9,529 bases of DNA from an uncultured Bacteroidales bacterium (GTDB lineage: Bacteria > Bacteroidota > Bacteroidia > Bacteroidales > UBA4417), in the NCBI GenBank assembly GCA_937965665.1, contig CALCJE010000380.1:1-9529 (forward strand), given 5' to 3'. Under the pieces are notes generated by a model. That model had not been told where the DNA came from. It made no database searches and saw only the letters and a program-made list of their open reading frames with translations. Numbering within the stretch: position 1 is the first letter of the stretch; each line of letters starts with the position of its first letter. A program made the translations under genes and the position numbers. Shown here one piece after another: positions 1 through 5,562 of the stretch.

Positions 1-1755
1 AAATTTTTTGTTACCGCCATGCAGGGCAATCAGCTTCATCGGATCCTGGGGCACATAAAGTGAATAATTCCATGCGTTGCCTTCAATAAATCCCTGACGC
101 TCGGTACTCAATGGGTCGAATGGCGACTGGAACGTGCCATCGCTCCGGAGGGCGCGCATGAAACCTGTACCAGCATCCCAGGTATAATTGTAAGCCTGGG
201 CTCGTTTCGCGTATGCAGCTGCAATGTCAGCCTTTCCCATTTTAGCCGCCATTTGGCTTATGCAGTAATCGTCGTAGGCATACTCAAGGGTTTTGGAAGC
301 CGCATTCGACGATTTGTCGGCCGGCACATAACCATATTTCATATAATCGCCTATGCCGTCGTTGGGCGCATAAGTTGCGCTGGCAAGGCAGGCGTCGAGT
401 GCTTTTTGCGGATCGAAACCGGGAATCCCTTTCATATATGCATCGGCAATTACCGAAACAGCATGGTACCCGATCATGCACCAGTTATCGTTTGCATAAT
501 GGCTCCACACCGGCAGTATGTGGTGCACGCTTTGCTGCTGGTGGGCCAGCATAGAGTTTATCATATCCGAAGTACGTTTCTGCTGCACCAGTGTGAACAA
601 GGGATGCAATGCCCTGTAAGTATCCCAAAGCGAAAAGGTAGTATAATTTTCGAAACCTTCGGCTTTGTGGTTGTTATGATCGAGGCCGCGGTACATACCA
701 TCCACATCCATAAACAAGGTAGGCGAAAGGAATGCGTGGTACATGGCCGTGTAGAAATTAATTTTCTTTTCGTCAGAAGCTTCTATCGTGATGCGGCTCA
801 GTTCTTTATTCCATTCATTTTCGGCCTGTTGGCGAACCTGGTCAAAGTTCCAGCCCGGGATTTCCGCCTGCAGGTTTTTCAATGCTCCTTCGGTGCTAAC
901 AGGTGAGAGGGCAAATTTTACAAGTATTTGTTCCCCATTTTTGGTATCGAAACTGAAATAGGTCTTCAGTTTTCGGCCCGACATTTCAGGGAAATCCTTC
1001 GTGGTGTTGAATTTACGGTAAAAATCGCTGTAAGCCAGTTTTGCCTCATCGCGGCAGCCGTAATTGCGTATAGGTTTCGAAAAAACCATGGCAAAATACA
1101 TGCTGCGTTCGCGTGCCCAGCCCTGGGTTTGCCTGTAACCGGTAATGAGTGTATCATTTTCGACCCTGATGGAACTCCATACCACTTTGCCATCGTAATT
1201 ATATATCCCGGCAACCATATCCAGGATGATGTTTGCCTGGATGCTTTCGGGGAAAGTATACCGGTGAAATCCAACGCGCGATGTAGCTGTAAGTTCGGCT
1301 TTGATGTTGTAATCGCTGAGCGTCACGGAATAATATCCTGTTTTGGCAACTTCTGAATCATGCGAAAAACGGCTTCGGTAACCGGATTCGGGGTGGGCAG
1401 CGGTACCTGGGTTCAATTGCACTCTCCCGGTGGTGGGCATCACCAGGAAATCGCCGAGGTCGCTGTGCCCGGTTCCTGAAAAGTGAGTATGGCTGAACCC
1501 CACAATGGTTTTATCGGAATACTGGTACCCGGCACAGTATCGGTACACATCTTTAACATAACCCTGCCCGACTGAATACTGTATGGTATCGGTTTCGGGG
1601 CTCAGCTGTACCATGCCAAAAGGTACGGTGGCGCCGGGGTAGGTATGGCCCATTTCGTTGGTTCCTATAAAGGGATTTACATACGATGCAGGTGATTGTG
1701 CGAAAACCAGGAGTGTTGCCAGGATTAAAAGTGCAGTAATGGAAATAGTTTTCAT
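1..1755 (-). CDS. GH92 family alpha-mannosidase, secreted, C-terminus cut by window edge
   Basis: Reading from ATG 1755-1753 to base 1 gives 585 uninterrupted codons; the frame stays open at the edge, so the C-terminal part (family members are about 740-780 residues) lies outside. Residues 1-20 form a signal peptide (MKTIS, a hydrophobic run, cleavage near FAQ-S). The mature start carries the GH92 signature VNPFIGT..GHTYPGATVPFGM (residues 26-48), followed by GFSHTHFSGTGHSDLGDF (86-103), FSHDSEVAKTGYYSV in the N-terminal beta-sandwich, SLWDTYRALHPL around W377-D378 at the (alpha/alpha)6 barrel, and EGNAWNYSLYVPQD with E558. By family knowledge the Glu of EGNAW is the catalytic acid; the GDD..GQMSAW region holding the catalytic base would be in the missing part. 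GH92 enzymes are calcium-dependent exo-mannosidases acting on alpha-mannosides such as N-glycans or yeast mannan; the exact linkage cannot be read here. The signal peptide has no lipobox, suggesting a periplasmic or secreted protein. No SusC/SusD pair is visible. Confidence 0.93.
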   Translation of the reverse strand, partial: MKTISITALLILATLLVFAQSPASYVNPFIGTNEMGHTYPGATVPFGMVQLSPETDTIQYSVGQGYVKDVYRYCAGYQYSDKTIVGFSHTHFSGTGHSDLGDFLVMPTTGRVQLNPGTAAHPESGYRSRFSHDSEVAKTGYYSVTLSDYNIKAELTATSRVGFHRYTFPESIQANIILDMVAGIYNYDGKVVWSSIRVENDTLITGYRQTQGWARERSMYFAMVFSKPIRNYGCRDEAKLAYSDFYRKFNTTKDFPEMSGRKLKTYFSFDTKNGEQILVKFALSPVSTEGALKNLQAEIPGWNFDQVRQQAENEWNKELSRITIEASDEKKINFYTAMYHAFLSPTLFMDVDGMYRGLDHNNHKAEGFENYTTFSLWDTYRALHPLFTLVQQKRTSDMINSMLAHQQQSVHHILPVWSHYANDNWCMIGYHAVSVIADAYMKGIPGFDPQKALDACLASATYAPNDGIGDYMKYGYVPADKSSNAASKTLEYAYDDYCISQMAAKMGKADIAAAYAKRAQAYNYTWDAGTGFMRALRSDGTFQSPFDPLSTERQGFIEGNAWNYSLYVPQDPMKLIALHGGNKKF

Positions 1756-1775
1756 AAGTCAATTTTTTCGGGGGG

Positions 1776-1783
1776 CTAAGGTA
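1776..1783 (-). promoter_or_regulatory. Possible -7 box for the GH92 gene
   Basis: On the minus strand this reads TACCTTAG, one mismatch from the Bacteroidota -7 consensus TAnnTTTG, about 20 nt upstream of the mannosidase start. A TTTA about 16 nt further upstream could serve as a poor -33 element. The match is weak and the leader would be very short, so this is tentative. Confidence 0.3.
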
Positions 1784-1814
1784 AAGAATGAAATGCTGAT
1801 AAACCTTTATTTTC

Positions 1815-1856
1815 TCGGGTGATTGCAGATATTTTTCAGTTCACTCAGGTACCCGA
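1815..1856. other. Short inverted repeat in the GH92/metK divergent region
   Basis: TCGGGT (1815-1820) is repeated as its complement ACCCGA (1851-1856), with 30 nt between, and GGTACC (1848-1853) is a small palindrome at the right arm. It lies upstream of both divergent -7 boxes, so it could be a regulator site, but a 6-bp match at this distance is readily chance. Confidence 0.2.
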
Positions 1857-1905
1857 TTAATTTTAAGAAATCCAGCTAAATATGAAAGATATCACAAAAA
1901 AATTA

Positions 1906-1913
1906 TACCTTTG
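1906..1913 (+). promoter_or_regulatory. -7 promoter box of metK
   Basis: TACCTTTG is a perfect match to the Bacteroidota sigma-A -7 element TAnnTTTG. Transcription would begin near 1919-1921, just before the riboswitch-like element, which is where the start of a riboswitch-led transcript is expected. No good -33 TTTG is seen; TATG at 1881-1884 is the nearest candidate and its spacing (21 nt) is long. Confidence 0.6.
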
Positions 1914-1919
1914 CCGCGT

Positions 1920-1975
1920 TATCACGTGGAAAAATTTGATTGCTTGCAACCACAGGAAAAAATGCTAAAACATGA
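1920..1975 (+). promoter_or_regulatory. SAM-II class riboswitch (aptamer) in the metK leader
   Basis: What is seen: GTGG (1926-1929) can pair with CCAC (1950-1953) to form P1. Its loop holds ATTTG (1934-1938) and CTTGCA (1943-1948), and GCTAAA follows at 1964-1969 after an A-rich linker. This order (P1 5' strand, AUUU, UUGCA immediately before the P1 3' strand, A-rich linker, GCUAAA) is the conserved core of the SAM-II H-type pseudoknot, as I recall it from the alphaproteobacterial metA elements and the crystallised environmental sequence. G1946-C1947 can pair with G1964-C1965 as in P2a; P2b looks weak (TG 1941-1942 with CA 1971-1972). The gene downstream makes SAM, the ligand, so feedback repression is the natural inference. 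SAM-II is best known from Alphaproteobacteria; the related SAM-V shares its core and is the main alternative. Recognition is by eye from memory, with no covariance-model score. Confidence 0.78.
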
Positions 1976-2022
1976 TTTCGCAGCAATTCTCAAATATTCC
2001 CCGGCCTTTTTCTCAATTTTAA
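1972..2022 (+). other. Possible 16-codon leader ORF between riboswitch and metK
   Basis: ATG 1972-1974 opens a frame of 16 codons (MISQQFSNIPRPFSQF) ending at TAA 2020-2022, 19 nt before the metK start. Its ATG lies at the 3' edge of the pseudoknot, where alphaproteobacterial SAM-II elements usually mask the translation start. There is no Shine-Dalgarno and no amino-acid bias that would suggest attenuation. It may be chance; it is noted because its position would allow translational coupling to metK. Confidence 0.22.
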
Positions 2023-2041
2023 ACCTCTTAATAAAACAGAG

Positions 2042-3379
2042 ATGGGATATTTATTCACATCAGAAAGTGTGTCGGAAGGCCATCCCGACAAAGTTGCAGA
2101 CCAGATATCAGATGCATTGCTGGATGAATTTTTACGCTTTGATCCGGAAAGTAAAGTAGCATGCGAAACACTTGTTACCACCGGGCTGGCTGTTTGCAGC
2201 GGCGAAGTTCGTACCACCGGATATGTCGACATTCAGAAAATAGTTCGCCGTACCATTGAGCGGATAGGATATACTCAAGCCGAATATCGTTTTGATAACA
2301 ATTCGTGTGGTGTTATTTCGACCATACACGAGCAATCGGACGATATTTATATGGGTGTTGATCATTCGAGGCCCGAAGATCAGGGCGCCGGCGACCAGGG
2401 TATGATGTTTGGCTATGCCAGCAACGAAATGGATAACCTCATGCCAATGCCTATTGAACTTTCGCATATTATGCTGCAGGAAATGGCTGCCATACGCCGC
2501 GAAGGTAAAAAAATGAAATACCTGCGTCCCGACAGTAAGTCCCAGGTTACCATTGAATACGACGATCGCAACCGCCCTGTTCGTATTGATACCATTGTGG
2601 TTTCGACCCAGCACGATGAATTTATCCTGCCTGCCGACTCATCACGTGAAGCCGCTAAAGCAGCTGAAAAAGCCATGCAGGACCAGATTGCCGAAGATGT
2701 TAAGAATATACTCCTGCCACGCGTTAAAAGAACGCTGCCGGCACGGGTTCGTAAACTTTTTGGTGACGATGTTAAATATTTTGTTAACCCTACGGGCAAA
2801 TTCGTAATCGGAGGCCCACACGGTGATACAGGTTTAACTGGCCGTAAAATTATTGTCGATACCTACGGCGGTAAAGGTGCGCATGGCGGTGGTGCTTTCT
2901 CGGGAAAAGATTCCTCAAAAGTGGATCGCTCGGCAGCTTATGCTGCCCGCCATATTGCCAAAAACCTGGTTGCTGCCGGCGTTGCCGACGAAGTATTGGT
3001 GCAGGTTGCCTATGCCATTGGTATTGCTGAGCCGGTTGGGGTTTATGTAAACACCTATAAAACTGCCAAGGTTAAAGATGCCGAGGGTAAAAAACTTACC
3101 GACGGACAGATTGCCGAAAAAGTTCACAAAATTTTCGATCTGCGTCCTTATGCTATCGTTCAGCGTTTCGGACTTAAAAACCCGATTTTCGAGCGTACTG
3201 CATCCTATGGTCATTTCGGACGCGACTACTACAAGGCCGAAGTTGAAGTGTACTATAAAAATGGCAGCACCCGTACCGAAACCGTGAATGGAAAAGACAA
3301 ATACTATAAAGAAGTTGAATTCTTCGGATGGGAAAAAGTGGATTGCGTTGATCAGATTAAAAAAGAGTTTGGTTTATAA
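2042..3379 (+). CDS. metK: S-adenosylmethionine synthetase (methionine adenosyltransferase)
   Basis: A cytosolic enzyme that joins methionine and ATP to make S-adenosylmethionine, releasing phosphate and pyrophosphate; it normally works as a tetramer with Mg2+ and K+. All family signatures are present in the 445-residue product: TSESVSEGHPDK at the N-terminus (GHPDK 13-17), GAGDQG (115-120, the signature hexapeptide), NPTGKFVIGGPHGDTGLTGRK (249-269), and the glycine-rich GGGAFSGKDSSKVDRSAAY (282-300). The start is fixed by the usual MGYLFTSESVSEGHPDK opening. It is longer than the 384-residue E. coli enzyme; extra length includes a C-terminal stretch (about residues 405-432, EVYYKNGSTRTETVNG), which I believe is usual in this phylum. 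No Shine-Dalgarno precedes the ATG, only an A-rich stretch. Transcribed alone from its own promoter through a SAM-II-like leader, and ended by a strong hairpin, so it appears to be a single-gene unit. Confidence 0.98.
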   Translation: MGYLFTSESVSEGHPDKVADQISDALLDEFLRFDPESKVACETLVTTGLAVCSGEVRTTGYVDIQKIVRRTIERIGYTQAEYRFDNNSCGVISTIHEQSDDIYMGVDHSRPEDQGAGDQGMMFGYASNEMDNLMPMPIELSHIMLQEMAAIRREGKKMKYLRPDSKSQVTIEYDDRNRPVRIDTIVVSTQHDEFILPADSSREAAKAAEKAMQDQIAEDVKNILLPRVKRTLPARVRKLFGDDVKYFVNPTGKFVIGGPHGDTGLTGRKIIVDTYGGKGAHGGGAFSGKDSSKVDRSAAYAARHIAKNLVAAGVADEVLVQVAYAIGIAEPVGVYVNTYKTAKVKDAEGKKLTDGQIAEKVHKIFDLRPYAIVQRFGLKNPIFERTASYGHFGRDYYKAEVEVYYKNGSTRTETVNGKDKYYKEVEFFGWEKVDCVDQIKKEFGL

Positions 3380-3394
3380 TCCAACCCTTTGGTA

Positions 3395-3437
3395 AATCAA
3401 AAAGAGGCTGTTCCGAAAGGGCAGCCTCTTTTTGATT
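3395..3437. terminator. Bidirectional intrinsic terminator between metK and hutU
   Basis: A perfect 16-bp stem pairs 3395-3410 (AATCAAAAAGAGGCTG) with 3422-3437, with an 11-nt loop that can itself close as CC-GAAA-GG. The A5 run at the base of the left arm and the T5 run in the right arm place a U-rich 3' flank on transcripts from either direction, typical of a shared terminator for convergent genes. It starts 15 nt after the metK stop codon and 38 nt beyond the hutU stop codon. Confidence 0.9.
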
Positions 3438-3479
3438 AACAGTGTCAGACACCTGAAAAAGGTGTGCAGACACTGTTAA
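3436..3479. repeat. Second long hairpin, REP-like, overlapping the hutU stop
   Basis: TTAACAGTGTC (3436-3446) pairs with 3469-3479 over 11 bp; after a small internal loop ACACC (3449-3453) pairs with GGTGT (3461-3465), with loop TGAAAAA. The hutU stop codon (complement of 3476-3478) lies at the stem base. The left arm contains its own small palindrome GTGTC-A-GACAC (3442-3452). It lacks a clean U-tract on either strand, so it may be an auxiliary terminator, an mRNA 3'-end stabiliser, or one copy of a dispersed palindromic repeat. Its copy number cannot be judged from one window. Confidence 0.6.
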
Positions 3480-5482
3480 AAAAGATTTTCCAGCAACTGG
3501 TCATTCACCAGGTTGGGTAAGGTTACTTTGAGCAGGGGTTCTTTTTCCATGGCACGTTTTATGCTGAAAACAGCACCTTCGTTTCTGGCCCAGCTGCGGC
3601 GCGAAATGCCGTTATTAACATCCCAATGTAACATCAGTTGAAGCCTGCGGTCACATTCAGTGCTGCCATCGAGCAGCATTCCAAAGCCTCCGTTGATAAC
3701 TTCGCCCCAGCCAACACCACCGCCGTTATGAAGGCTGATCCAGGTGGCACCCCTGAAACTGTCGCCCACAAAATTCTGAACTGCCATATCGGCTGTAAAG
3801 CTCGAACCATCGTAAATATTTGAAGTTTCGCGGTAAGGCGAATCTGTTCCCGAAACATCATGATGATCGCGGCCCAGCACCACCGGCCCTTTAAGTTTTC
3901 CCTGCCTGATGGCCTGGTTAAAAGCTGCTGCAATGCGGGTACGCCCTTCGCAATCGGCATACAATATGCGTGCCTGCGACCCGACCACCAGCTTGTTCTG
4001 CTTGGCTTCCCTGATCCACCGGATGTTATCGTGCATTTGCTGCATGATTTCGGCCGGCGACTCCAATGCCAGGTTCTCGAGCACTTCCATGGCAATCTGG
4101 TCGGTAGTATCCAGGTCGGTTGGATCGCCCGAAGCACAAACCCACCGGAATGGACCAAAACCATAATCGAAACACATCGGGCCCATAATGTCCTGCACAT
4201 AGGAAGGATACCTGAAAGTATCTTCGGTTTTCATGATATCGGCACCGGCCCGTGAAGCTTCCAGCAGGAATGCATTGCCATAATCGAAAAAATACATTCC
4301 CTTGTCGGTGAGCCGGTTAATGGCATTCACTTGCCTGCGTAATGATTCCTGTACCTTGAGCCTGAACTTTTCGGGTTCGTAAGCCATCATATGGTTCGAT
4401 TCTTCGAACGATAAACCGGCAGGGTAATAACCTCCGGCCCAGGGATTATGAAGCGAGGTTTGGTCGGAACCAATCTCTACTTCAATATTTTCGTCGGCAA
4501 GCTTTTCCCATAAGTCCACAATATTTCCCTGGTAAGCGATCGAAACCGCCTTTTTTTCAATTTTAGCCTGCCTGATCCGTTCTATGATTTTATTGAGGTC
4601 ATCGTACACTTCGTCGACCCAGCCTTGTGAGTAACGGGTGTGAACAGCTTTTGGATTTATTTCGGCCACTACGCCTATGGCACCAGCTATTACCGCTGCT
4701 TTAGGTTGTGCGCCCGACATGCCTCCGAGACCGGAAGTAACAAAAAGTTTCCCGGCAAGTCCTTCGCCCGATTTCTGTACCTTGCGCCCCGCGTTGAGCA
4801 CGGTTATTGTTGTGCCGTGCACAATACCCTGCGGGCCTATATACATGTACGACCCGGCTGTCATCTGCCCGTATTGCGTAACGCCAAGAGCATTAAAACG
4901 TTCCCAGTCATCGGGCTTTGAATAATTAGGGATCATCATGCCATTGGTAACCACTACCCTGGGGGCTTCTTTATGCGAAGGATACAAACCCATGGGATGG
5001 CCCGAATACATAACCAGTGTCTGTTCGTCGGTCATCTCCGAGAGGTATTTCATGGTAAGCAGGTACTGGGCCCAGTTCTGGAATACCGCCCCGTTGCCGC
5101 CGTAAGTAATCAGCTCGTGCGGATGCTGAGCCACGGCAGGATCGAGGTTGTTTTGTATCATGAGCATGATAGCGGCAGCCTGCGGGCATTTTGCGGGATA
5201 CTGATCAACAGGCCTGGCAAACATCTGGTACCGGGGGCGGAAACGATACATATAAATGCGTCCGTACTTTTTCAGCTCATCGGCAAACTCTTTTGCCAGC
5301 ACTGCATGATGTTGGGCATCGAAATACCGTAAGGCATTGCGGATGGCCAGTTTTTTCTGCGATGCGGATAAAATATCTTTCCGGACCGGGGCATGATTTG
5401 CTTTCGGATCGTAGGGGAGTGGCTCAGGAAGTACAGATGGAATTCCTTGTTTAACAGCGGTTTGAAATTCGTTCAGGTTCAT
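3476..5482 (-). CDS. hutU: Urocanate hydratase (urocanase)
   Basis: Second enzyme of histidine degradation: it adds water to urocanate to give 4-imidazolone-5-propionate, using tightly bound NAD+ as an electrophile, in the cytosol. The 668-residue product carries YGGNGAVFQNW (127-137), the NAD-binding loop GLGGMSGAQPKA (251-262), GFGPFRWVCASGDPTDLDTTD (441-461), GRDHHDVSGTDSPYRET (537-553) and LHNGGGVGWGEVINGG (584-599). The catalytic cysteine of the family (Cys410 in Pseudomonas putida) probably corresponds to C437 in GPMCFDYGFGPFRW. It is about 110 residues longer than the common 550-560-residue proteobacterial form and close to the animal enzyme's length. The start MNLNEFQ sits about 40 nt after a -7 box. 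No hutH, hutI or formiminotransferase gene is adjacent; the upstream same-strand neighbour is an unrelated outer-membrane protein. It converges on metK with a shared terminator. Confidence 0.98.
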   Translation of the reverse strand: MNLNEFQTAVKQGIPSVLPEPLPYDPKANHAPVRKDILSASQKKLAIRNALRYFDAQHHAVLAKEFADELKKYGRIYMYRFRPRYQMFARPVDQYPAKCPQAAAIMLMIQNNLDPAVAQHPHELITYGGNGAVFQNWAQYLLTMKYLSEMTDEQTLVMYSGHPMGLYPSHKEAPRVVVTNGMMIPNYSKPDDWERFNALGVTQYGQMTAGSYMYIGPQGIVHGTTITVLNAGRKVQKSGEGLAGKLFVTSGLGGMSGAQPKAAVIAGAIGVVAEINPKAVHTRYSQGWVDEVYDDLNKIIERIRQAKIEKKAVSIAYQGNIVDLWEKLADENIEVEIGSDQTSLHNPWAGGYYPAGLSFEESNHMMAYEPEKFRLKVQESLRRQVNAINRLTDKGMYFFDYGNAFLLEASRAGADIMKTEDTFRYPSYVQDIMGPMCFDYGFGPFRWVCASGDPTDLDTTDQIAMEVLENLALESPAEIMQQMHDNIRWIREAKQNKLVVGSQARILYADCEGRTRIAAAFNQAIRQGKLKGPVVLGRDHHDVSGTDSPYRETSNIYDGSSFTADMAVQNFVGDSFRGATWISLHNGGGVGWGEVINGGFGMLLDGSTECDRRLQLMLHWDVNNGISRRSWARNEGAVFSIKRAMEKEPLLKVTLPNLVNDQLLENLF

Positions 5483-5527
5483 TTGAGTTTAAAGTTTTTG
5501 AGCCGGATTTTAATGGCTGGGATGCTG

Positions 5528-5535
5528 CAAAATTA
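5528..5535 (-). promoter_or_regulatory. -7 promoter box of hutU
   Basis: On the minus strand this reads TAATTTTG, a perfect TAnnTTTG -7 element about 45 nt upstream of the hutU ATG. A TTTT run (5557-5554 on the minus strand, within CTTTTTTC) lies 18 nt upstream and is an acceptable -33 element. It implies hutU has its own transcript despite the 80-nt gap to the upstream gene, between which no strong terminator is visible. Confidence 0.55.
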
Positions 5536-5562
5536 AACTAATAATGATCTGAAAAAAGATAT

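Noticed and set aside
253..906. 217-codon open frame on the plus strand
   Set aside because: It is antisense to the GH92 mannosidase, which has clear family motifs throughout this stretch; the plus-strand product has no recognisable domain.
928..1356. 142-codon open frame on the plus strand
   Set aside because: Antisense shadow of the GH92 N-terminal domain.
1920..2041. SAM-I (S-box) riboswitch
   Set aside because: The long four-way-junction core with its GGCCCGAUGAAACC-like block is absent; the short pseudoknot pattern fits SAM-II instead.
1911..2159. Open frame running across the metK start in another frame
   Set aside because: It spans the promoter, riboswitch and metK start; its first ATG (1962) lies inside the conserved GCTAAA region and the translation has no family resemblance.
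2132..2614. 160-codon open frame antisense to metK
   Set aside because: metK coding is unambiguous here; the reverse frame is a shadow.
3860..4255. 131-codon open frame antisense to hutU
   Set aside because: Lies wholly within the motif-rich part of urocanase, so it is a shadow.
5483..5562. Terminator between the DUF5686 gene and hutU
   Set aside because: Only a 4-bp ATCT/AGAT pairing around an A-run is present; too weak to call.
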